A stretch of DNA of 64,000 bases from Synechococcus sp. WH 5701 (lineage in GTDB: Bacteria; Cyanobacteriota; Cyanobacteriia; PCC-6307; Cyanobiaceae). Positions 31,674-40,578 of the stretch are shown here, piece after piece. Each line of letters begins with the position of its first letter. Positions within the stretch are counted from its first letter, which is position 1. The DNA lies in the NCBI RefSeq assembly GCF_000153045.1, contig NZ_CH724160.1, forward strand, positions 62,001 to 126,000, read 5' to 3'. Under the pieces are notes generated by a model. That model worked only from the letters and a program-made list of their open reading frames with translations, did not search any database and was not told the origin of the DNA. A program made the position numbers and the translations under genes.

Positions 31674-33226
31674 GGTGAGGGAACTGCTGCCGCCGGGTCC
31701 TGCTCGGCTGAGGGCAGGGGCTTCACCTGCCGGCGGAACACCTCAAGACCTGAGGCGGGCACCGCCACCTCGATCAGCTGGAGCCGCCCAGGAATCAGCG
31801 GCTCGAACCGGCCGCCCGGCACATCACCCGGCTGCACCGAGAGCCCGCGATCGATCAGCAGCACGCGCCGCAGGGGCGGGCGCACCTCAATGCTCTCGTC
31901 CCGCTGGTCGAGCACCAGATCTGCTTCGCCATGGTCGTAGGCGGGGAGATGCACCGAAGGCAGGCGGTAGGCACGGCGGTTGGAGCGGCCGGTCACCACC
32001 ACCAGGGTGGTGGCTGGATCGAAGCGGTTCACCGCACGGATGGCCAGGCCCCAGTCGTGATCGTAGGAGCGCAGATTCTCGAGAAAGCGATCCCCGGGCA
32101 CCAGCAGAAAGAGGGCACACTGCAGGGCGAGCACCAGCAGCAGGGGCCGGGGCCAGCGCAGCGCCCCGCCACCGTCGGCCCGCTCCGCCAGGCGGGCGGC
32201 CAGCAGCAGCAGCACGGCCGGAAGGATGGTGGTGGCGTGGCCCATGCGGGTGAAATGAACCACCAGCAGATAGAACGCCGAGGGGACCACCCAGAGGGCG
32301 ATGAACCAGCGCCGCCAGAGCCGCTCCTGCCGCGGCAGCGGTCCAGGGGCCTTGGCGGCCGGCCCTGCCCAGCTGGTGCCAAGGGCCAGGCCCAGACCAG
32401 CCGGGGCCGTGAGCGCCACCGTGCGGATCAGCAACCAGCCGTTGCCAAGCACCCCGCGGTCGGAGGCCTGCTGGGCATGGTCCCCTTTCCAGGCCATCAA
32501 CTGCTCCCAGAATGGCCCCAGGCCACCCGCCTCCTCCAGAAAAGCCTGGCCCCACCACACCAGCACCCCGAGGCCAAGGGCCACCGACACCAGCAGCCGC
32601 CAGGGCTGCAGGCCCCGGCGCCAGCCCCTGAGGCAGCACAGCAGCACCAGGGGAAACAGAAAAAGCGGGGTGTTCGGCCGGATGCCACCGGCGGTGGCCA
32701 TCAGCAGTGCCAGGGGGGGCAGGAAGCGCTGATCCCCTTCGGCCACGAACCAGGAGCAGCAGGCGATCGCCATGACCCAGCCCAGCTCGGTGCCGTAGCT
32801 GAGGGGTTGGCTGGCGTAAAACCAGAGCAGGGGGCTGCTGAACAGCAGCACCACCATCCACCAGGCGGCCCGCTGCCCGCCCCAGCGCCGGGCCAGGGTC
32901 CAGCCGAAGGGCAACGCTGCCGCCGACACCAGGGCGTTCACCAGCTCCAGGGCCGCCACCCCGTTGCCGCCGGTGAGCGGCAGGCTCAGGCGTCCGAGGC
33001 TGATCAGCCACCAGAAGCAACCGGGCAGGTGAGGCTGGTGGCGATCCAGGTCGAAGTCGGTGAGCGCCAGCACGAAGTTGCCCGCATCCCAGGCCTGCAC
33101 CAGCTCCGTGCGGGTGAGCCAGCGGCTGAGAGCACCGGCGCAGAACAGCAGAAGCCACCAGATCCAGGGGGCCGCCGCCGGCCGCTGTGCCGCCCCAGGA
33201 GCTGTTGAAGAGCCCGACTCCACCAT
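31670..33226 (-). CDS. polytopic membrane protein, GT-C glycosyltransferase-like
   Basis: A 518-residue protein with about ten hydrophobic helices and a hydrophilic C-terminal domain of about 130 residues. The first external loop carries WDAGNFVLALTDFDLDRHQPHLPGC, with acidic residues where GT-C (GT39/ArnT-like) enzymes keep their catalytic Asp. Further on are LARRWGGQRAAWWMVVLLFSSPL and GGIRPNTPLFLFPLVLL. I infer a lipid-linked sugar transferase, but no specific family is certain. It overlaps the AI-2E gene (ATGA) and follows purE by three bases. Confidence 0.55.
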   Translation of the reverse strand: MVESGSSTAPGAAQRPAAAPWIWWLLLFCAGALSRWLTRTELVQAWDAGNFVLALTDFDLDRHQPHLPGCFWWLISLGRLSLPLTGGNGVAALELVNALVSAAALPFGWTLARRWGGQRAAWWMVVLLFSSPLLWFYASQPLSYGTELGWVMAIACCSWFVAEGDQRFLPPLALLMATAGGIRPNTPLFLFPLVLLCCLRGWRRGLQPWRLLVSVALGLGVLVWWGQAFLEEAGGLGPFWEQLMAWKGDHAQQASDRGVLGNGWLLIRTVALTAPAGLGLALGTSWAGPAAKAPGPLPRQERLWRRWFIALWVVPSAFYLLVVHFTRMGHATTILPAVLLLLAARLAERADGGGALRWPRPLLLVLALQCALFLLVPGDRFLENLRSYDHDWGLAIRAVNRFDPATTLVVVTGRSNRRAYRLPSVHLPAYDHGEADLVLDQRDESIEVRPPLRRVLLIDRGLSVQPGDVPGGRFEPLIPGRLQLIEVAVPASGLEVFRRQVKPLPSAEQDPAAAVPSP

Positions 33227-33229
33227 CCT

Positions 33230-33820
33230 TCAGCCCTCCATGGCGGCCAGATAGGCCGTGCTGCCAAGCTCACTCAGGCGGGCGTCCTTGGCGCAGACCT
33301 GATCATGGAGCCCCAGGCGATGCTGCCTGAGCTGCTCGGCCAGGGCAGGATCGGCCGTGGCCAGGATCTGGACCGCCAGCAGACCGGCATTGGTGCCATT
33401 GCCGATGGCCACCGTGGCCACGGGGATTCCGGCCGGCATCTGCACGATCGAATGGAGCGAATCCACCCCCGACAGGGCCCGGCTCAACACCGGCACACCG
33501 ATCACCGGCAGGGTGGTGAGTGCCGCCACCATTCCCGGCAGATGGGCGGCGCCGCCTGCCCCCGCCACGATCACCTTGAGGCCGCGGCCGGCGGCAGCTT
33601 CCGCGAAGTTCACCATCTCCCGCGGGGTGCGATGGGCCGAGAGCACCCGCACCTCCACGTCCACACCGAAGTCCTGGAGCACCTTCACCGCCGGCTGCAT
33701 GGTCGGCAGATCGGAATCGCTGCCCATCACCACGGCCACCAGGGGCGCCGCCCCTGAGCTGGGCGCCGGCGGGTTGACTCCCTCAACGGCGGCGGCAGCG
33801 GAAACGGGTTCGAGGGTCAA
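33230..33820 (-). CDS. purE: N5-carboxyaminoimidazole ribonucleotide mutase (PurE class I)
   Basis: PurE converts N5-CAIR to CAIR in purine synthesis. The core [62 protein letters not shown] and [15 protein letters not shown] is complete and places the active-site GSDSD and SAHRTP as expected. The start is unclear: no ATG precedes the core. TTG 33820 gives 196 residues and GTG 33739 gives 169, nearer the usual size. It is divergent from nagA. Confidence 0.9.
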   Translation of the reverse strand: MTLEPVSAAAAVEGVNPPAPSSGAAPLVAVVMGSDSDLPTMQPAVKVLQDFGVDVEVRVLSAHRTPREMVNFAEAAAGRGLKVIVAGAGGAAHLPGMVAALTTLPVIGVPVLSRALSGVDSLHSIVQMPAGIPVATVAIGNGTNAGLLAVQILATADPALAEQLRQHRLGLHDQVCAKDARLSELGSTAYLAAMEG

Positions 33821-33884
33821 GGCAGGGGCGGCAGGGGCCGTGCGGCGAGGATGGCATTCTCCCCGCCCGTTCGCCCCGGAGCCG

Positions 33885-35060
33885 ATGACCGTGCGCTGGA
33901 TCAGCAACGTCCGTCTGCCCCAGGCTTCGACGTGCAGCCATGGCTCCGAGCGGCGCTGGCGCCTCGGCGTGGATGGCCGGGGGCTGATCGTGCGGGTGCT
34001 GCCCCTCGAGCCCGGCAGCTGCGCGGCCGGCGACGACTGGGGCGGCGACTGGATCAGCCCCACGGGGGTGGATCTGCAGATCAACGGAGGCCTGGGACTG
34101 GCCTTCCCCGAACTGGAGCCGGCCGACCTGCCGCGGCTGCTGGAGCTGCTGGAACTGCTCTGGGCCGATGGGGTGGAGGCGATCTGTCCCACCCTGGTGA
34201 CCTGCGCCGTGCCTCCCCTGCGCCAGGCCCTGGCCGTGCTGCAGCAGGCCCGCCTCCAGCACCAGCCCGGACGCTGCCAGCTGCTGGGCGCCCATCTGGA
34301 GGGTCCCTTCCTGGCAGCGGCTCGGCGCGGCGCCCACCCGGCGGCTCACCTGGCGGTCCCCAGCCTTGAGGCCCTGCAGGAGCGGATCAACGGCCATGAA
34401 CAGGAGATCGCCCTGGTGACCCTGGCCCCGGAACTTGAGGGGGCCGAAGCGGTGATCGCCGCCCTGCGGCAGCACGGCATCGTGGTGAGCCTGGGCCACA
34501 GCGCAGCCACGGAGGCGGAGGCCGAGCGGGCTTTCGCGGTGGGGGTGGGCATGCTCACCCATGTCTTCAATGCCATGCCCGACCTGCACCGCCGAGCCCC
34601 CGGTCCGGTGGCGGCGGCCCTGCTGCGCGGCGATGTGGCCCTCGGGCTGATCGCCGATGGGGTGCATGTGGCCCCCTCGATGGCGGTGCTGCTGCAGCGG
34701 CTGGCACCCGAGCAGGTGCTGCTGGTGAGCGACGCGCTCGGACCCTATGGCCTGACGGAAGGGCGCCACCGCTGGGATGAACGGGTGCTGCTGGTGGAAG
34801 ACGGCAGCTGCCGGCTGGAGGACGGCACCCTGGCGGGCGTGACCCTGCCCCTGCTGGAGGGGGTGACGCGCCTGGCCCGCTGGAGCGGTGAACCTGGCCG
34901 GGCAATCGCCGCCGCCACGCTCGTACCGCGGCGGGTGCTGGGGGAGCAGCGGGCGCTGCCCCAGCTCCTGCTTGGACGGCACCTGAGCGAGACCCTGCGC
35001 TGGCGGGCGGGGGCGGACGGGGAGCTGCGCTGGCGACGTGGATCCGAAGCGGCTCCTTAA
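33885..35060 (+). CDS. nagA: N-acetylglucosamine-6-phosphate deacetylase
   Basis: A 391-residue amidohydrolase-superfamily enzyme that removes acetate from GlcNAc-6-P during recycling of amino sugars. Characteristic segments are [31 protein letters not shown] (metal-ligand Glu), [15 protein letters not shown] and [16 protein letters not shown] (metal-ligand His), and [10 protein letters not shown] (catalytic Asp). ATG 33885 was chosen; the in-frame stretch before it is antisense to purE. The stop codon TAA is part of a candidate -10 for chlM. Confidence 0.88.
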   Translation: MTVRWISNVRLPQASTCSHGSERRWRLGVDGRGLIVRVLPLEPGSCAAGDDWGGDWISPTGVDLQINGGLGLAFPELEPADLPRLLELLELLWADGVEAICPTLVTCAVPPLRQALAVLQQARLQHQPGRCQLLGAHLEGPFLAAARRGAHPAAHLAVPSLEALQERINGHEQEIALVTLAPELEGAEAVIAALRQHGIVVSLGHSAATEAEAERAFAVGVGMLTHVFNAMPDLHRRAPGPVAAALLRGDVALGLIADGVHVAPSMAVLLQRLAPEQVLLVSDALGPYGLTEGRHRWDERVLLVEDGSCRLEDGTLAGVTLPLLEGVTRLARWSGEPGRAIAAATLVPRRVLGEQRALPQLLLGRHLSETLRWRAGADGELRWRRGSEAAP

Positions 35061-35063
35061 GAT
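35058..35063 (+). promoter_or_regulatory. candidate -10 element before chlM
   Basis: TAAGAT overlaps the nagA stop codon and lies 24 bases before the chlM ATG. It suggests that chlM has its own promoter inside nagA. No firm -35 is seen. Confidence 0.3.
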
Positions 35064-35087
35064 CCGCCCACCCATACCAGCGCAGCC

Positions 35088-35807
35088 ATGGCCACCTCTC
35101 CAGCGCCCGACGCCGGCGCCAAGCTGGCCGAGAAAGCCGAAGTGCGCGACTACTTCAACAGCACGGGCTTCGAGCGCTGGAAGCGGATCTACAGCGACAG
35201 CGACGACGTCAACAAGGTGCAGCGCAACATCCGCCTGGGTCACCAGAAGACGGTGGATCAGGTGCTCGAGTGGCTGCAGGAGGAGGGCGATCTGCCCCAG
35301 CGCAGTTTCTGTGATGCCGGCTGCGGCGTGGGCAGCCTCAGCCTGCCGCTGGCCCAGCTCGGGGCAGGCAGCATCGCCGCCAGTGACCTCTCCGAAGCCA
35401 TGGTGGAGGAGGCCCGTCGTCGTCTGGAGGACAGCGGGCTCCCCGCTGATCGGGTGCAGTTCAGCGCCTCCGACCTGGAAAGCCTCCAGGGCCGCTACGA
35501 CACGGTGATCTGCCTGGACGTGTTCATCCACTACCCCCAGGCCGCGGCCGAAGAGATGGTGCGCCACCTGGGGGGGCTGGCCGAACGGCGTTTGATCGTC
35601 AGTTTTGCCCCCTACACCCCACTGCTGGCCCTGCTCAAATCGATCGGGCAGCTGTTCCCTGGGCCGAGCAAGACCACTCGGGCCTACACCCTGAGGGAGG
35701 ACGGCATCGTGTCCGCCGCCGCCGAGGCAGGCTTCCAGCCCCGGCGCCGCAGCCTCAACCAGGCTCCGTTCTACTTCTCGCGCCTGATCGAGTTCGAGCG
35801 CGGCTGA
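35088..35807 (+). CDS. chlM: Mg-protoporphyrin IX methyltransferase
   Basis: ChlM methylates the propionate of Mg-protoporphyrin IX with S-adenosylmethionine, a committed step of chlorophyll synthesis. The 239-residue protein has VRDYFNSTGFERWKRIYSDSDDVNKVQ near the N-terminus, specific to ChlM/BchM, then the SAM-binding DAGCGVGS at 76-83 and CLDVFIHYPQAAAEEMV. The C-terminal LNQAPFYFSRLIEF is conserved in the family. It converges on the glutamate synthase gene with a 39-base gap. Confidence 0.96.
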   Translation: MATSPAPDAGAKLAEKAEVRDYFNSTGFERWKRIYSDSDDVNKVQRNIRLGHQKTVDQVLEWLQEEGDLPQRSFCDAGCGVGSLSLPLAQLGAGSIAASDLSEAMVEEARRRLEDSGLPADRVQFSASDLESLQGRYDTVICLDVFIHYPQAAAEEMVRHLGGLAERRLIVSFAPYTPLLALLKSIGQLFPGPSKTTRAYTLREDGIVSAAAEAGFQPRRRSLNQAPFYFSRLIEFERG

Positions 35808-35846
35808 GTCGCCAACCACGCCCGAGGGGCATCAACCAAGCCTGGC

Positions 35847-38800
35847 TCAGCTGGCCATGGCCAGTTTCTCCCGTTCCAGCAGACCGACCGTGGCCACCTC
35901 GCTGGGGGGAACCAGGACCTTGAAGCGTGAGCGCCACTGGGGCCAGTTCGCCAGGATCTCAGCGGCCTTGCGGCTGCCGGTGAGCTCGAGGTGGGCCTCC
36001 AGCAGCGGTTTGATCAGTTGCTCCTGCTCCGGGGTTTCCAAGGGATGGACCGAGACGATCTCGGGGTTGAGCAGGCCTGCCAGAGCGTCCTCCTCGTCGA
36101 GAAGGAAGGCCACACCGCCGGTCATGCCCGCAGCCACGTTGCGGCCGGTGCTGCCCAGCACAACAACCACCCCACCGGTCATGTATTCACAGCAGTGGTC
36201 GCCGCAGCCTTCGACCACGGTTCGCGCGCCGCTGTTGCGAACGGCGAAGCGTTCACCGGCCCGCCCGAGGGCGAACAGCTCGCCTCCGGTGGCGCCGTAG
36301 AGACAGGTGTTGCCCAGGATGACCTGGTTGCCGGGATCACGGGTTGCGGCATAAGGCACAACCGTGATGCGGCCTCCGTTGATGCCCTTGCCGACGTAAT
36401 CGTTGGCATCTCCCTCGAGGCGCAGGTTCATGCCCTGCAGGTTGAAGGCGCCGAAACTCTGGCCGGCAGCACCCTCGAAGCAGAGATCGAGCAGCCCCTT
36501 GAACCCCTTGTTGCCGTGGCGGGCAGCCACCTCGCCAGCCAGGCGGGCCCCGACACTGCGGTCGGTGTTCACGATCGGCAGGCGGCGGACCACCTGCCCG
36601 TGCTGCTCGATGGCCGCGAGCACCTCGGGATCAACCAGGAGCTGGTCCTCGAGGATCACTCCATTACCATGGGCCTGACTGTCATGGCGAAGCCAGCTGC
36701 GGTCGTCGGAACCGGGCAGCGGGGCCAGCAGGCAGGTGAGATCGAGGGCACTGGTCTTGGCCAGGGCCACCTGCCGGGGGTGCAGCAGCTCCACCCGGCC
36801 GATCAGGTCCTCCAGCCGGGCCACGCCGAGCACGCTCAGCAACTGGCGCACTTCCTCAGCCACGTAGAGGAAGAAATTGACCACGTGCTCCGGCAGGCCG
36901 GTGAAGCGCTTGCGCAGGGCTTCCTTCTGGGTGGCCACCCCCACCGGGCAATTGTTGGTGTGGCAGACACGGGCCATGATGCAGCCCTCGGCGATCATGG
37001 CCACCGAACCGAATCCGTATTCCTCGGCGCCGAGCAGGGCCGCCATCAGCACATCCCAGCCTGTTTTGAGGCCGCCATCGGCGCGCAGCAGCACCCGGTT
37101 GCGCAGTCCGTTGGCCAGGAGACTGCGGTGCACCTCGGAGAGGCCCAGTTCCCAGGGGCTGCCGGCGTGCTTGATCGAGCTCAGTGGCGAAGCTCCCGTG
37201 CCGCCGTCGTGGCCGGAGATCTGAATCACATCGGCGTTGGCCTTGACCACGCCGGCGGCGATCGTGCCAATGCCGATCTCGGCCACCAGCTTCACCGAGA
37301 CCTTGGCTGCGGGATGCACCTGGTGCAGATCGTGGATCAGCTGGGCCAGATCCTCGATGGAATAGATGTCGTGGTGGGGCGGCGGGGAGATCAGCGCCAC
37401 ACCGGGTTTGCTGTTGCGCAGCCAGCCGATGTAGGCATCCACCTTGGGACCGGGCAACTGGCCCCCTTCACCGGGCTTGGCCCCCTGGGCCACCTTGATC
37501 TCCAGCTGCTGGCCACTGCGCAGATACTCAGGCGTGACACCGAAACGCCCCGAGGCCACCTGCTTGATGGCCGAGCAGGCACTGTCACCGGGCACCAGGC
37601 CCCTCAGGGTGGGCAGGGTGGCGGAGCGGCCGTCCGCATCGACGTCGGTGAGAGGGTGGTAGCGGGCCGGATCCTCTCCCCCCTCACCGCTGTTGCTCTT
37701 GCCGCCGATGCGGTTCATGGCCACCGCCAGCACCTCGTGGGCCTCACGGGAGAGGGCCCCCAGGCTCATGCCACCGGTGCAGAACCGGCTGCAGATGCTC
37801 TCGACGCTCTCCACCTGCTCGATCGGCAGGGGGGTGGGGGCGGGGCGCAGCTCCAGCAGGTCGCGCAGGCCCGTGACCGGGCGGTTCTCCAGCAGGGTGC
37901 GGTAGGTGGCGAAATGGTCGTAGCCGGGGCCGGCGGCCACGGCCGCATGCAGGGCCTTGGCCATCTCCGGGCTGTTGAGGTGGAACTCACCGCCGGAGCG
38001 GTATTGCACGAAGCCCATGAACTCGAGCTTGGTGCGGTTGAGCTCGGGGAAGGCCTTGGCGTGGAACGCCAGGGTTTCGTTGGCGAGATCACGCAGGCTG
38101 AGGCCCGCCACCCGGCTGGTGGTGCCGCGGAAGGCCAGGTCGATCAGATCGGCGCCGATGCCGATCGCCTCGAAGATCTGGGCGCCGTGATAGCTGGCGA
38201 GCAGCGAGATGCCGATCTTAGAGAGGATCTTGCGCAGACCGGCCTCCAGGGCCTTGCGCACATTGGCCTGGGCCTTGGCGGCATCGATTGCCGGCAGCTT
38301 GCCGCGCTCCATCAGGGAGCGGGTCTTGGGGTGGTCCAGCCAGTGGCGGGTGGTCTCCCAGGTGAGCCAGGGGCAGACAGCGCTGGCACCGAAGCCGATC
38401 AGGCAGGCCAGGTGGTGGGTGCTCCAGCACTGGGCCGTGTCGATCACCAGGGAGCAGTGCAGGCGCACCCCAAGCCTGAGCAGATGCTGGTGGACTGCGC
38501 CCACGGCCAGCAGCGCCGGGATGAAGGTGGTGGTGGCACTCAGGCCCTCGGCGGCCCGATCGGAGAGCACCAGGATCTGACTGCCGTTTTGCACGGCCTG
38601 CTCCGCCGCCTGACAGAGACGCTGCACAGCGGCCTCCAGGCCAGCTGGCCCCTGATCCAGCCCATAGAGGGTGGTGAGGGTGGTGGTGGCCAGGCCCTGG
38701 CTGGGCAGGGCCTCCAGGTCGGATTCGTTGAGAACGGGCGTGGCGAGGTGGAGCACTGAGGCGGCCGAGGGGTCTGGCCGCAGGGCCGATCCTCGCCGTC

Positions 38801-40445
38801 CCAGGTGCATCTCCAGGCTCATCACCAACTCCTCGCGGAGTGGATCGATCGGAGGATTGGTGACCTGGGCGAAGCGCTGCTTGAAGTAGTCGTAGAGAAG
38901 GTGAGGTTTGTCGGAGAGCACCGCCAGGGGGATGTCGTCGCCCATGCAGTAGGTGGGTTCCTTGCCCTGGGCGGCCATCTCCTCGATCACCAGATCCAGA
39001 TCCTCGGCGGTGAAGCCGAAGGCGGTCTGATGGCGGAGGAGGTCGAGGTCGCCAAGCTGATGCTCGGTGCGCCAGGGCTGGGGCTCGAGCGAGCGACGAT
39101 GTTCCTGCAGCCAGGCGGCGTAGGGATAGCGGGAGGCCACTTCCTCCTTCACCTGCCAGTTCTGCAGCAGGCGGCCCTGCTCGAGGTCCACCGCCAGCAT
39201 CTGGCCGGGACCGAGGCGGCCCTTCTCGACGATGCGGCTTTCCTCGATCTCCACCACCCCGGTTTCCGAACCCATCACCACCAGGCCATCGCTGGTGATG
39301 CAGTAGCGAGCGGGGCGCAGTCCGTTGCGATCAAGGGTGGCGCCCACCGTGCGGCCGTCGCTGAACACCAGCAGGGCCGGGCCGTCCCAGGGCTCCTGCA
39401 GGCAGGCGGAATACTCGTAAAAGGCTCGGACATCCGGCCGGGCCTCCAGCTCGGGCTGCTGGCGGAACGCTTCCGGCACCAGGGTGAGCAGGCTGTCGGT
39501 GATCGGCCGGCCGCTGCGCACCATCAGCTCGAGCATGGCGTCGAGATTGGCCGAATCACTGAAGGCGGCGTTGACCACGGGCTTGAGGTCGGAGGCTGCC
39601 TCTCCCCAGACCGCATCGAGATGGGACTCAGCCGCCTGGGCCCAGTTGATGTTCCCCAGCAGGGTGTTGATCTCGCCGTTGTGACCCAGGGTCCGCATCG
39701 GCTGGGCCAGGGGCCAGCGGGGCAGGGTGTTGGTGCTGAAGCGGCGGTGATAAACCGCGAAACTCACCGCAAAGCGCGGATCACGCAGATCGGCATAGAA
39801 GGCCGCCAGCACCTCGGAGCGCACCATGCCCTTGTACACAAGGGTGCGGCCGCTGAAAGAGGCGAAGTAAAGGTCGTTGGGATCACCGCCCGGAGCCGCC
39901 CGCACCAGATCGACGGCCCGGCGGCGGCAGCGGAACAGCAGGGATTCGAGCGCATCGCCCGGCTCGGGGCCTTCGACCAGCCACTGTTCGATGCGTGGGG
40001 CGGTCTGGAGCGCTAGGGGGCCGAGCACGGAGGGCTCAACGGGCACGTCTCGCCAGCCCAGGCTGCGCAGACCCACCAGGGAGGCAGCCTGCTCGCACAA
40101 CCGCTTGTACTCCTGGCGTTTCGGCTCCGCAACCGGCAGGAAGACCATCCCCAGGCCCCGCCGACCCTCCGCCGCCAGGGCGGATTCGGGCCAGACCTCC
40201 TCCAGATAGCTCCAGGGAATGCCGCAGAGCACACCGGCGCCGTCGCCTGAATCGCCATCGCCGCCGCAACCGCCGCGGTGCTCCATACAGCCCAGACCAC
40301 GCAAGGCCTGCTCCAGCAGCCAGTGACTGGGTTCACCGCTGAGCTGGGCCAGGAAGCCAACCCCGCAGGCATCCTTTTCTCCCGCGACCTCCCTGGGTGC
40401 CGGACTGTCGCAATGGGGCCAAACAGAGCGGCGATGAAAAGGCAT
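35847..40445 (-). CDS. glutamate synthase large subunit, ferredoxin-dependent type
   Basis: A 1532-residue glutamate synthase. The N-terminal Ntn amidotransferase begins after a propeptide at Cys27 in EKDACGVGF, releasing ammonia from glutamine. The central and FMN domains follow, and CIMARVCHTNNCPVGVATQ (about 1154 onwards) gives the C-x5-C-x4-C ligands of the [3Fe-4S] cluster. The glutamate synthase C-terminal beta-helix has GGRITV and GAFNLQGMNLRLEGDANDYVGKG. No small NADPH subunit lies next to it, and length and C-terminus fit Fd-GOGAT (glsF/gltS). ATG 40445 is preferred over the frame extension to 40490. Confidence 0.9.
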   Translation of the reverse strand: MPFHRRSVWPHCDSPAPREVAGEKDACGVGFLAQLSGEPSHWLLEQALRGLGCMEHRGGCGGDGDSGDGAGVLCGIPWSYLEEVWPESALAAEGRRGLGMVFLPVAEPKRQEYKRLCEQAASLVGLRSLGWRDVPVEPSVLGPLALQTAPRIEQWLVEGPEPGDALESLLFRCRRRAVDLVRAAPGGDPNDLYFASFSGRTLVYKGMVRSEVLAAFYADLRDPRFAVSFAVYHRRFSTNTLPRWPLAQPMRTLGHNGEINTLLGNINWAQAAESHLDAVWGEAASDLKPVVNAAFSDSANLDAMLELMVRSGRPITDSLLTLVPEAFRQQPELEARPDVRAFYEYSACLQEPWDGPALLVFSDGRTVGATLDRNGLRPARYCITSDGLVVMGSETGVVEIEESRIVEKGRLGPGQMLAVDLEQGRLLQNWQVKEEVASRYPYAAWLQEHRRSLEPQPWRTEHQLGDLDLLRHQTAFGFTAEDLDLVIEEMAAQGKEPTYCMGDDIPLAVLSDKPHLLYDYFKQRFAQVTNPPIDPLREELVMSLEMHLGRRGSALRPDPSAASVLHLATPVLNESDLEALPSQGLATTTLTTLYGLDQGPAGLEAAVQRLCQAAEQAVQNGSQILVLSDRAAEGLSATTTFIPALLAVGAVHQHLLRLGVRLHCSLVIDTAQCWSTHHLACLIGFGASAVCPWLTWETTRHWLDHPKTRSLMERGKLPAIDAAKAQANVRKALEAGLRKILSKIGISLLASYHGAQIFEAIGIGADLIDLAFRGTTSRVAGLSLRDLANETLAFHAKAFPELNRTKLEFMGFVQYRSGGEFHLNSPEMAKALHAAVAAGPGYDHFATYRTLLENRPVTGLRDLLELRPAPTPLPIEQVESVESICSRFCTGGMSLGALSREAHEVLAVAMNRIGGKSNSGEGGEDPARYHPLTDVDADGRSATLPTLRGLVPGDSACSAIKQVASGRFGVTPEYLRSGQQLEIKVAQGAKPGEGGQLPGPKVDAYIGWLRNSKPGVALISPPPHHDIYSIEDLAQLIHDLHQVHPAAKVSVKLVAEIGIGTIAAGVVKANADVIQISGHDGGTGASPLSSIKHAGSPWELGLSEVHRSLLANGLRNRVLLRADGGLKTGWDVLMAALLGAEEYGFGSVAMIAEGCIMARVCHTNNCPVGVATQKEALRKRFTGLPEHVVNFFLYVAEEVRQLLSVLGVARLEDLIGRVELLHPRQVALAKTSALDLTCLLAPLPGSDDRSWLRHDSQAHGNGVILEDQLLVDPEVLAAIEQHGQVVRRLPIVNTDRSVGARLAGEVAARHGNKGFKGLLDLCFEGAAGQSFGAFNLQGMNLRLEGDANDYVGKGINGGRITVVPYAATRDPGNQVILGNTCLYGATGGELFALGRAGERFAVRNSGARTVVEGCGDHCCEYMTGGVVVVLGSTGRNVAAGMTGGVAFLLDEEDALAGLLNPEIVSVHPLETPEQEQLIKPLLEAHLELTGSRKAAEILANWPQWRSRFKVLVPPSEVATVGLLEREKLAMAS

Positions 40446-40578
40446 AGCCCGGCAAAAACCTGTCGGTAGACCGCAGAAGCCTCGAAGCAAGGCGACTTCC
40501 GCGCGGGAGAGGATTTTGATCCTAGAGACGTGCGTTCAGCGTTAGCGTTCACCACCAACGCATGCGGGTCCAATTGTG

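Noticed and set aside
33783-35819. Open frame of 678 codons antisense to nagA and chlM
   Set aside because: nagA and chlM are both certain on the plus strand; the antisense frame is a GC-bias artefact.
35991-38759. Open frame of 922 codons on the plus strand inside glutamate synthase
   Set aside because: It is antisense to a full-length, motif-rich enzyme; the translation is His/Gln/Gly/Ala-rich with no domain and reflects the high-GC codon pattern.
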